A stretch of DNA of 64,000 bases, from positions 42,082-106,081 of the forward strand of contig JABLUY010000128.1 in assembly GCA_013306675.1 (NCBI GenBank), given 5' to 3'. The notes under the pieces were generated by a model. That model worked only from the letters and a program-made list of their open reading frames with translations. It was not told where the DNA came from and made no database searches. Every line of letters starts with the position of its first letter. The first letter of the stretch is position 1. The DNA is from Thraustochytrium sp. TN22 (Eukaryota > Sar > Bigyra > Thraustochytrida > Thraustochytriidae). Made by a program: the position numbers and the translations under genes. Of this stretch, positions 44,040-52,238 are shown one piece after another.

Positions 44040-44807
44040 AGCAGTAAGCCGCAGTGAATGGTGGGTTTCCATCCCGCACTGCGGTCACTGTGCATCGATT
44101 TGTAGTCAACGAGAGCTTTGCTTCCTAAGAATTTATTCGACTTGGAGGCCGCCTGGCTCAGTCTGACCGAGAGAAGAGTCTCGTGCAGTGACGCGGTCCC
44201 GCTGTGCCCGGCCCGGGGGAGCCCGGCACGGCGTGCACGCCTTGATGGCCGCACGCGCCGCACGCCGGCCCGTCGCCGGGCCAAGCCTCCGCAGCTGACT
44301 GACATCATGAACATCGTGAACACGGTCGGGCTCGGGCGTGGCCAGCGCGTGGTGGTGGTTAGTAGCGGGCCAGCGCTGGCCATGACGGGCGGCGGTGGTG
44401 CCGGGGTCCGCGCGAGTCCCCGTGCACACCAGCGGACCAGCGGTACACACTAGCGGACCAAGGCTACTCGCGGACCCGCCAGGCCGCCCCATCGTGGCCA
44501 GGTCCGACTGTCCCACAAGGCGAGCTGTGATCATGAGCCGCGACTCGTGAGAGCAATCACAACTTGCAGTGCTCGAAGTGCCGCCACGGAGGCTGCGGCG
44601 TGGCAATGGCACTGGCAGACACAGCGCGGTGCGATTTGGACGGGCGGGGTTGGGGGCGGGCGGGCGGCAAAGCAGGATTACGCGGGCCTGGAGGCGAGCC
44701 TCGCTCCACACCGTGACTCGACTCGCACGGAACGAGCAGTTCTCAACCACCTCGCTAGCTAGAGCTAGCTACTAGCTGCCTCTAGCTAGCTAGCCAGGCA
44801 TCCAGCC
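44040..44807. promoter_or_regulatory. Intergenic with CTAG-rich leader of the first MFS gene
   Basis: 768 bp. The 3' part of the upstream gene comes first, then GC-rich sequence with short AGCGGACCA repeats near 44428-44462. A dense CTAGCTAG/AGAGCTAGCTACTAG cluster at 44753-44796 ends 12 bp before the ATG at 44808. No gene is seen. Confidence 0.45.
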
Positions 44808-46238
44808 ATGACGGGGCTGACGCCGGAGCAGCGGTGGCGCTCCTTCGTGTGCGTGTGGCTCGTGCAGGCGGTGGATGGCCTCGATGGCGCCCTCATGGGC
44901 CCGTCGATGGCGGAGTATATCGCGTCGCTGGGCGGCTCGCGGGCGCTCTACGGACACTCCATCTCGCTCTTCTGGCTGGCGCGCATAGTCGGACTGCCGT
45001 TCTACGGCTTCATGGCGGACAACGTCTCCTTCAAGGGCGCCTTCCGCATCTCGCTCGTGGTGGGCATCCTGGGCGGTCTGATCTATGCCTTGGCAGGTCC
45101 GATGCAAGCGGTTTGGATGATCCCGGTTTCCCGCATCATCCTGGGCTCCAGCGCCGGCGTCATCTCCGCAGCGATGGCCTTCTCCGGCGCGGCGGCGTCC
45201 GACCAGCAGACACGGTACTCGGGCATGACGGTGCTCATCTATAACATCACATCCATCTTCGCGCCGGCCCTGGGCTCCTTTCTGACGGTGCTGCCGCACG
45301 AGGGCACAGCTTTCAACTCGTTCACGTACTGCGGCTTCGTGCTCGTTATCTTCAACTTTTGCGCACTGATCCAGCTAGAGTGCAACTTCACGGAGCCAAC
45401 GCTGCCGGGCCGCGCTCGCGGCGCCGACGCGGCGGAGCCCGACGCTGAGTACGGTGTCGGGGAGCGCGTGCAGGCAACCTCGATCGTTAGCAAGACGCGC
45501 GCCTTCATGAGCCACCTCGGCGAGATGGCCCACGTGCTGTGCACCTCGGGCGCCTGGGTCTCGCTCATCCTGTCCTCGCAGAACAACTTCAACCAGGTCG
45601 TGGTCAAGTGGGCGCTGCCCATCATCACTGCCGAGCACTTCGACTGGGGCCAGCGTAAGAATGGCTTTCTCCTCATGGGCATGGGCATCATCGGCGTTGC
45701 ATGTGTGCCGGTCGTGATGCGCTACAGCCATCTGGCCAGCGACCGTAGCATCATCCTTTCCATGCAGGCCATCGTGGGCGTCTCGCTCGCGCTCTTCCTG
45801 CAATACGCGGGCTGCGGCCACACGGTGCTCACCGTGCCAATGCTCCTCGTGTGCGTTGGCATCTACTCGGTCGGTATTCTCGCGCAGGTTCCGGCCAACC
45901 TCGGGCTCTTCGGCAAGCTGCTTGGCAAGCGCAGGCAGGGCGGTTTCCAGTCCGTCCTGTGGATGCTCATGTCGGCCGCGCGTGCCTTCGCCGGTGTCAT
46001 GGTGGGCCGAGCCGACTCTGCATCTGGGGCTTGCGAGATGTGGGCCGTCACCTTCGGCTTTTGGGCAATCCAGCTAGTCTTCTTCTTGCCCATGTACCCG
46101 CGCTTCCACCCGAACCTCATCGAGCCCAAGGCCCAGCCGCCCTCCTCGAGCAACACGGAGCCCCTCTTGCAGCAGCAGCAGCAGCAGGAGCAGGAACCGC
46201 TCGGACAGGACCAGCTGGACACCACCGCCGCGCCCTGA
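44808..46238 (+). CDS. MFS transporter (paralogue 1)
   Basis: 476 residues with the alternation of about 12 hydrophobic helices typical of the major facilitator superfamily. MFS signatures in the first half are LGGSRALYGHSISLF and the loop 2-3 motif GFMADNVSFKGAFR (family form G.l.Dr.g.r). A long central cytoplasmic loop (about residues 200-245) separates the two six-helix halves. The ending carries SSNTEPLL, a poly-Gln run and acidic residues. The substrate is unknown; the pattern SRALYG....PxxGxxxDxxxFK recalls the MFSD8/CLN7-SPX-type group, which sits in lysosomal or vacuolar membranes. A paralogue follows 656 bp downstream on the same strand. Confidence 0.87.
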   Translation: MTGLTPEQRWRSFVCVWLVQAVDGLDGALMGPSMAEYIASLGGSRALYGHSISLFWLARIVGLPFYGFMADNVSFKGAFRISLVVGILGGLIYALAGPMQAVWMIPVSRIILGSSAGVISAAMAFSGAAASDQQTRYSGMTVLIYNITSIFAPALGSFLTVLPHEGTAFNSFTYCGFVLVIFNFCALIQLECNFTEPTLPGRARGADAAEPDAEYGVGERVQATSIVSKTRAFMSHLGEMAHVLCTSGAWVSLILSSQNNFNQVVVKWALPIITAEHFDWGQRKNGFLLMGMGIIGVACVPVVMRYSHLASDRSIILSMQAIVGVSLALFLQYAGCGHTVLTVPMLLVCVGIYSVGILAQVPANLGLFGKLLGKRRQGGFQSVLWMLMSAARAFAGVMVGRADSASGACEMWAVTFGFWAIQLVFFLPMYPRFHPNLIEPKAQPPSSSNTEPLLQQQQQQEQEPLGQDQLDTTAAP

Positions 46239-46894
46239 TTGATGATCCCGCAGGAGCAAAGAACATTACAATCCATTTGAGGCGCGTCCTTCCTGCTGTA
46301 GGAGGTAACGCATTAGCCTAGTCCTTCTCTCTCCAAGTTCCTCTGTTCCTCTTGCGCAATCCGTTCTGTCCTGCTCTCAATCTCTATTGGCCAGCCTTGA
46401 CAAGATCCGAGAGTTGGCCAGAAAAATCCTTGCCACCAGGCCAGGCCGCATGCCATGTGCAGGGCTGACAGTGGCGGCAGGGTCCTCGCGAGGTGTTCCT
46501 TGGGTCCTCGGCGAGCCTCCTCTCGCCTCACCATCACATCTTCGCCGCCATCTACCACAAGGATCGGTATCGTACGGCGCCTTATGACACTCGTCCAGCG
46601 TCCCTACGGACACGAGCCTTCCTCGTCACGATGGCACGGCGGGAAGAGCAAACAAACGCTAGCTGCCCTGCGTCTGCGCAAGCCGCGCGCGTCTGCACGC
46701 GCTCGCCCGTGCGAGCAGTGGCGCGCACGGCGACGGAGGCATCGCGTGGCGTCGCGTGGCCTGGGAGTTGAAAGGGCGCTCGCCTCGACTCGACTCGGCT
46801 CGACTCACCTTGATTCGCCTCGGCTCGACTCGCCTCAACTCGACTCGGCTCGCCTCGCCTCGCCTCGACTCGACTCAACTCGAGCGAGACCGCC
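46239..46894. promoter_or_regulatory. Intergenic between MFS paralogues, with CTCG(A/G/C) pentamer repeat
   Basis: 656 bp holding the 3' end of paralogue 1 and the leader of paralogue 2. Positions about 46780-46885 are a degenerate tandem of CTCGA, CTCGG and CTCGC pentamers ending about 10 bp before the ATG at 46895. No gene is seen. Confidence 0.5.
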
Positions 46895-48307
46895 ATGCCG
46901 CCGGCGCCGGACTCCGCCACGCAGCGCACGCGCAACTTTGTGTGCGTGTGGATGCTGCAGGTGGTAGACGCGCTGGACTCGTCGCTGGTGGCGCCGTCCA
47001 TGGCGGCGTACATTAGCTCGCTGGGCGGCTCGCGGGCGCTCTACGGGCAGGCCATCTCTTTGTTCTGGATTGGTCGCCTCGTGGGCTTGCCCATGTTCGG
47101 TCTGCTGGCGGACCACGTGTCCTTCACAGTAGCCTTCCGCTGGTCGCTCATCATTGGGCTCCTTGGCAGCGTCGTCTACGCGGCGGCCGGCCTCGTGCAT
47201 TGGCTTTGGCTCATCCCGCTCTCGCGCTTCATCTTGGGTGTCAGTACGGGCGTGATCTCGGCGGCAATGGCCTTCGCCGGCGCGGCAGCCGCCGGGGAGC
47301 AGACCAAGTTCTCTGGAATTACCGTGCTGGTCTTCAATATCACCTCTGTTGTGGCGCCGGCGCTTGGCTCGCTGCTGACAGTGCTGCCAAGCAGCGGCAC
47401 GGCCTTCAACTCCTTCACGTACTGCGGCTATGTCCTGCTCATCGCCAACACGCTCTGCCTTGCTGGCCATGTGGTGTACTTCACGGAGCCGGAGCGGCCG
47501 CCTGTGCTGGAAGATGATGTGGAGGAGGAAGCCGCCTCGCCGCTGCTAGGCAAGTCTGCCTTTGGCGCCGTGCGGGCCGGGGTGGGCCGTTTCTTCGCCA
47601 GCCTGGCCGACATGGTCTCGGTGCTGCGCCAGACGGGCGCCTGGATCACCTTCATCATGGCCACACAGAACAACTTCAACCAGCTCGTCATGCAGTGGGG
47701 ACTGCCCATCATCACCGAGGACAACTTCGGCTGGGGCCAGAGCAAGAACGGCCTCTTGCTCATGGGCATGAGTCTCATCGGGCTCGTGCTCCTGCCGCCC
47801 GTGCTAAGCAACCTGCACCGCTTCAGCGACCGCAGCATCCTGGTCTTCTTCCAGTGCTTCATTGGTGCCTGCACCCTGATCTTTACCGTCTTCGCCGGCT
47901 GCTCCGGCGGGCTCACCGTGCCCCTGCTCTTCCTCGGCTGCGCCTTCTGGGCCATTGGCACCTTTGGTCAAGTGCCGGGCAACATGGGTCTCTTCAGCAA
48001 GTTGCTCGGTGCACGCAAGCAGGGCAGCTTCCAGGCGGCGCTCTTCATGGTCATGGCTATCTCGCGCTCCGTGGCCGGTCTCATGGTGGGCGCCTCCGGC
48101 ACACATCACGGCGCTTGCGCCATGTGGACCACGGCGCTCGTGCTCTGGGTCGGCCAATTTGCCTTTCTGCTGCCCATGTACCCGCGTTTTCACCCGGACA
48201 TTATTGCGCGCAACAACGCAACTGCGGCGCCGCCCGAAGACGCCCGCGAGCAGGTGGACTATGAGGAGATCTCAAACACGTCGCCACTCCTGAGCCCGCG
48301 GACCTGA
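46895..48307 (+). CDS. MFS transporter (paralogue 2)
   Basis: 470 residues, co-linear with paralogue 1: LGGSRALYGQAISLFW, GLLADHVSFTVAFR, AMAFAGAAAAGEQTKFSG, then QNNFNQLVMQWGLPIITEDN at the same place as QNNFNQVVVKWALPIITAEH in the first copy. About 12 hydrophobic helices with a central acidic loop (EDDVEEEAASPLL). The C-terminus ends SNTSPLLSPRT, matching the SNTEPLL of paralogue 1. The shared tail suggests a conserved dileucine-type sorting signal. The two genes arose by tandem duplication long enough ago for the coding sequences to diverge clearly, while the helix-loop framework is kept. The substrate is unknown. Confidence 0.88.
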   Translation: MPPAPDSATQRTRNFVCVWMLQVVDALDSSLVAPSMAAYISSLGGSRALYGQAISLFWIGRLVGLPMFGLLADHVSFTVAFRWSLIIGLLGSVVYAAAGLVHWLWLIPLSRFILGVSTGVISAAMAFAGAAAAGEQTKFSGITVLVFNITSVVAPALGSLLTVLPSSGTAFNSFTYCGYVLLIANTLCLAGHVVYFTEPERPPVLEDDVEEEAASPLLGKSAFGAVRAGVGRFFASLADMVSVLRQTGAWITFIMATQNNFNQLVMQWGLPIITEDNFGWGQSKNGLLLMGMSLIGLVLLPPVLSNLHRFSDRSILVFFQCFIGACTLIFTVFAGCSGGLTVPLLFLGCAFWAIGTFGQVPGNMGLFSKLLGARKQGSFQAALFMVMAISRSVAGLMVGASGTHHGACAMWTTALVLWVGQFAFLLPMYPRFHPDIIARNNATAAPPEDAREQVDYEEISNTSPLLSPRT

Positions 48308-48510
48308 CAAGGTGGTACCGCCGCGGTACCGGTACACTACTAAGGATGTTAGGACGTTGAACGTGTTGCAAATCTCCCTTCTAAGATCTAGAGCGGCACG
48401 GACCGCCGAGGCATTTAAGCCGAGGCCCGGGTCCCGTCTGTCGTTTCTCACTTACTCACTCTTGTTTCAGGAGCCCCGCAAGCTCTCTCTCTGTCTCTCT
48501 CTGTCTCTCT

Positions 48511-48526
48511 CTAGCTACTAGCTAGA
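48511..48526. promoter_or_regulatory. CTAG element between convergent 3' ends
   Basis: CTAGCTACTAGCTAG-type sequence between the stops of the second MFS gene and the DDT-like gene. It is the one clear case of this element not near a start codon, which weakens a pure start-codon explanation. It is preceded by a TCTCTGTC microsatellite (48483-48512). Confidence 0.4.
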
Positions 48527-48569
48527 GCGAAAGAAGCTAAAGGGTGAGCTGCTCACTGTCAGTAGAGCT

Positions 48570-51269
48570 CTAGGTCGCCTTTTCAGGCGCCGGCGCCTGT
48601 GGCACATGCACAGCCGCGAGCATGGGCGCCCCCTGCTGCGACGGCGGGTGCTGCGGGGGCATTGCTGGCACCATCTGGACGGTCTGCAAGACCTGAGGAT
48701 GCACTTGAACGAGCTGTGGCGCCTGGCTCACGGGTGGCGCAGGCTCTATTACGTTCATCGAAGGGACCAGCGTCGGCGCAGGAGGGACAGTGACTGCCTC
48801 CACAGGTGGTGCGGTCGCAGCAGGCACAGGCGCAGCAGGCACAGGCGCAGCAGGCACAGGCGCAGCAGGCACAGGCGCAGCAGGCACAGGCGCAGCAGGC
48901 ACAGGCGCAGCAGGCACAGGCGCAGCAGGCACAGGCGCAGCAGGCATGGCTGCATCAACTGGCTTGGCTGCATCGACATGTCCCGCGTTCTCTTGGACCT
49001 CGGACTGCTGGTGCTGCTGCTGCAGGTGCTGGTGCTCCATCTTCTGTTCGCGAAGATGTGTGGCCTCGGCGCTGGGCGCCTGCTGCGCGGCCTGTAGCGC
49101 GGTGCGGGCATCATCGTCGGCTTCGGCCTTGGCAGCGGCCTTGGCCGCGTCCTTGCCAGTCAGAGTCGCGTCGCCATTGGCGTCAGTAGCCCCGCCCTGC
49201 CCCGAAACGGCGGGCTCGGCGTCCCCGGCAGCCTTGGAGGCCGCCTCGGCGTAGTCCGACACGGACTTGTTGTCAGAAGGGCTAGGCTGCTGGTCAGCGA
49301 GCTCACCGATGGAGATCTTGTAAGGGTTGTCGGTCTGGCGCGAGGACGAGCGACCCATGGCGGAAGCACGCTCGGCACGCTCACGTGTCTCCTCTGCCTT
49401 GGCCTGCTCGCGCTCGCGGATACGCTGCTCGCGCATTTGCACGCGCTCGCGTTCCGCCGCAGCGCGGCGAATGGCCGCCTGGCGCTCGGTCTCGAGGCGG
49501 CGGCGCTCCTCCTCGGCGGCAAGACGTGCCTCCTCCTCTTTACGGCGCTCCTCGACCTGCTGGATGCGCGAGGAACGCTTGCGAGGCATGAGCTGCATGA
49601 GCTGCTCGCGCTCCGCCTTGGCTTGCTCGCGGCGGAGGTTCTCGGCCTCCTGCTCCATGTACTCGAGGATGTCGCTGAGCGCGTCGAGAAGGGGCTCGTT
49701 GAGCTTGTTGTCGGCATCCTCGAGCTCCTTCATGAGCGCACGCAGCTCCTCGGCACCGTCCGCGGCTACCTCCCACTTGTCTGGGAGCGGCTCGGGGCCG
49801 GAGTAGAGACGCACGTGGCGCTTCGGCTGCTTGCGGCGCTTGCGCCCGGTGCCCTGGCTGCCGTTCTCGGTCTCGTCCGCGTCGTCGCCCTGGCGCTTGC
49901 CGGCGCCGCCGCGGCGCGCGCGCTTCCGGCCACGGCCGCGCTTGGGCGCCTCGTCTTCGTCTTCGTCTTCGTCCTCGTCCTCCTCGCTGTCCTCCTCCTC
50001 GCTTTCGCCTTCGCCTTCACTCTCCTGGGCCACCTTGCGCCCGCGGCGCCGGCCTTGCTTCTTGTTGAGCTGGGCCTGCTTTTCGTGGAACTCTTGCGCG
50101 AGCTCCGCGTCAAAGCGCTCGGGCTGCGTGCGCCGGCGCGAACTCGCGCGGCGCGGCGCACGAGCCGCCTCCTTCTTGCGCTTGCGCGCTGCGGCCTCCT
50201 CCTCCTTCTTGCGCTTGGCCTCCTCCTTCTTGCGCTGAAGCTCGAGCTTTTCCTGGCGCTGGCGCTCCTTCTCGGCGCGCTTGCGCTCGCGCTCCGCGAG
50301 GGCGGCCTTGTCCTCGTCACAGGGCGTCTCGCGGTAGATGCGACAGTCGCGGCGAAACTGCTCGAAGTGAAAGTACCTACGGCCCAAGTGGTCCTCTCCG
50401 AGCGGCAGCTGCCGCAGCGTGGGCGCGTCGTACGCGTGCAGGCGTCCCGCTAGGCTCGGCTCCGGCTCGCCGTTTGCCCGCCACACGCAGAGCGCGCGCA
50501 GCAGGTACAGACGACGGAGGGGATCGAGGCAGAGGTAGCCGTCCGGCCCGTGGAACGGCATGATGGCGTCGATCTTGGTCTCGTCGCGGTCGTTCTTCTC
50601 TGCAAGCAGCTCCTTGCGCGACTTGCGCGCCGGCCGCGCCTCGCGCATCTCCGCGTCATCCTCCTCAGCCCCATCGCCTTCGCCCGCCTTGCTGCTGCCG
50701 TTGGCGGCGGCGGCGGCACCACCCTTCTTCTCCGCCTCCGCCTCCTCCTCTTCCTCGTCCTCGTCGTTCTCGAGTTCCTCACCGCGCGCGGCAAGCTCTT
50801 CCTCCAGGTCGAGGAGCTCCGGCACAGGGGCGTCAAGGATGGGCGTGAGCAGCTCGTCGTAGTCGCGGATCGAGTCCTTGAGCGTCGCGACGGTATCTTC
50901 GTTGTAAAAGCCATCCTCGTCACTCTCCTCCATGATGCGCAAGTCGTGCGCCAGGTCACGCCGCATGCGGATCCACTGGCGCACCACCTCGTGAAGCTCC
51001 TGCGTCCACCACTCGAACGGCTTCTCCATGACGCGCAGGCTGGTGCCGCCCTTGGTCTCGCGCTCCAGCTTCGTGAGCTCCTTGCGAGGCAGCAGCAGCA
51101 TCGTGTGCGTGCTCGAGAGCAGCCCGTTGCGCTCCGGGTCGCGCAGGCCGGCCTCCAGCATCTTGGGTGAAAGCGCGCGCAGTTTGAACGTCGTGCTCGA
51201 CAGCACCAGGTACAGCAGGAAGCTCACCTCCACCACCTCCGCAGTTGCGCTCAGGCCATCGCCCGCCAT
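48570..51269 (-). CDS. DDT/WHIM-like chromatin-remodelling accessory protein
   Basis: 899 residues from the ATG at 51269. The N-terminus (VEVSFLLYLVLSSTTFKL through EWWTQELHEVVRQW) is helical and DDT-like. At about 288-304 the sequence LGEDHLGRRYFHFEQF fits the WHIM2/WSD core (family form LG.DR.GRRYW.f), found in ISWI partners such as BAZ and RSF1 proteins. Between them is a long acidic linker. Then come a Lys/Glu/Arg coiled coil, the basic PKRGRGRKRARRG stretch, a second coiled coil (EEERRRLETERQAAIRR) and a disordered Ala/Pro/Gln tail with eight AAPVP repeats. DDT-WHIM proteins act as linker rulers for nucleosome-spacing remodellers in the nucleus. No PHD or bromodomain is visible. The assignment rests on one good motif. 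Confidence 0.6.
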   Translation of the reverse strand: MAGDGLSATAEVVEVSFLLYLVLSSTTFKLRALSPKMLEAGLRDPERNGLLSSTHTMLLLPRKELTKLERETKGGTSLRVMEKPFEWWTQELHEVVRQWIRMRRDLAHDLRIMEESDEDGFYNEDTVATLKDSIRDYDELLTPILDAPVPELLDLEEELAARGEELENDEDEEEEEAEAEKKGGAAAAANGSSKAGEGDGAEEDDAEMREARPARKSRKELLAEKNDRDETKIDAIMPFHGPDGYLCLDPLRRLYLLRALCVWRANGEPEPSLAGRLHAYDAPTLRQLPLGEDHLGRRYFHFEQFRRDCRIYRETPCDEDKAALAERERKRAEKERQRQEKLELQRKKEEAKRKKEEEAAARKRKKEAARAPRRASSRRRTQPERFDAELAQEFHEKQAQLNKKQGRRRGRKVAQESEGEGESEEEDSEEDEDEDEDEDEAPKRGRGRKRARRGGAGKRQGDDADETENGSQGTGRKRRKQPKRHVRLYSGPEPLPDKWEVAADGAEELRALMKELEDADNKLNEPLLDALSDILEYMEQEAENLRREQAKAEREQLMQLMPRKRSSRIQQVEERRKEEEARLAAEEERRRLETERQAAIRRAAAERERVQMREQRIREREQAKAEETRERAERASAMGRSSSRQTDNPYKISIGELADQQPSPSDNKSVSDYAEAASKAAGDAEPAVSGQGGATDANGDATLTGKDAAKAAAKAEADDDARTALQAAQQAPSAEATHLREQKMEHQHLQQQHQQSEVQENAGHVDAAKPVDAAMPAAPVPAAPVPAAPVPAAPVPAAPVPAAPVPAAPVPAAPVPAATAPPVEAVTVPPAPTLVPSMNVIEPAPPVSQAPQLVQVHPQVLQTVQMVPAMPPQHPPSQQGAPMLAAVHVPQAPAPEKAT
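48828..48945. repeat. 15-bp coding minisatellite, about 8 units
   Basis: A CAGGCACAGGCGCAG-type unit repeated in tandem. On the minus strand it encodes the pentapeptide repeat (A)APVP in the tail of the DDT-like protein. It is nearly perfect and likely length-polymorphic. Confidence 0.9.
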
Positions 51270-52238
51270 GTTGCCCCGCCCGGCGCGCCCTCGTGCCGCC
51301 GACCGCCCGCCGCCGACCACCACGCGCGCGCGCCCTTCGCGCGCCTTCGCGTTTGCGAGCTGAGAGGTTGAAGCGAGCGCCTCCAACGACCACGGGTCTA
51401 CGTTGCTGTTTACCTTGCGCGCCTTGCGCACAGGGCCGTGGGCTCATGTTTTGTTTGCCGAGCCGCCTTGGAGGTCAAAACTTGCATGATCATGATCAGC
51501 AGAGCGATCGCCAGTGAGACCAAGCGAGAGCACAAATGTTAGCTCTCTGCCGGAGCACGAGGGCCCGGTCCGGGCCGCCGCCATGATGCTCACGTCTCTC
51601 GTTCGCGCCGAGCTCAACGAGCGAACCGCCAAAGAGACCGAGCAACTTGCAAGCTCTCGGAGACTCGTATGACAACAGAAGATCCGCTCGCCTACACCTT
51701 TGCGTTAGGCCTGCAGTAGCACCTGCACTGGAGCTCTTTGCGGCGACGCGATGCGTATCTTTGCTCTTTTATCCTCGCCCTCGTCCTCGTCCTCTCGTCC
51801 TCGTCCTTGTGTGCTCGTCCTCGTCCTCGCCTGTCCGTGGATGTCCTCGCCTGAGCGTCCTCGTCCACTCGTCCATCGTGGCGACGTCCTCCACCTGCAA
51901 GTTGTGCTCGGGCGACTCGGACCCGACCCCGTGCTGAGCTGACCCGCCGCGGTCAAGTCGCTGACTCCGCCGAGTTGGAGCTGGCCTCGGCGCGGAGCGG
52001 CCGTGGGGTTGGCGCGGCAGACCTGTTGGCGGCGGCGGCGGCTGGCGGCGGCTGGCGGCGGCTGGCGGCAGCGGCAGCGGCGGCGGCGGCTGGCGGCGGC
52101 GGGCGCGCGGCAGCGCGGCGCGGCAGCGCGGGTCTTCTGCGCTGCGCGGCGGATACTGGCGGCGACTCCAGCTCGCTCAGGCTCAGTGGTGAGGCGCTGG
52201 AGCAGGAGCAGGAGCAGGAGCAGCACAGCGGCGGCGGA
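51270..52238. promoter_or_regulatory. Divergent intergenic region DDT-like / EH-domain protein
   Basis: 969 bp between start codons facing away from each other. It contains a TCCTCG/TCGTCC hexamer-like run (about 51773-51870) and a GGC/TGGCGGCGGC-rich stretch (about 52027-52110). The EH-protein frame is open back to a TTG at 51975, but those codons give Ala/Gly runs and are taken as leader. Confidence 0.45.

Noticed and set aside
51975-52238. N-terminal extension of the EH-domain protein
   Set aside because: It begins at TTG and encodes Ala/Gly/Arg runs from a GGC-rich stretch; the ATG at 52239 directly precedes the first EH domain.
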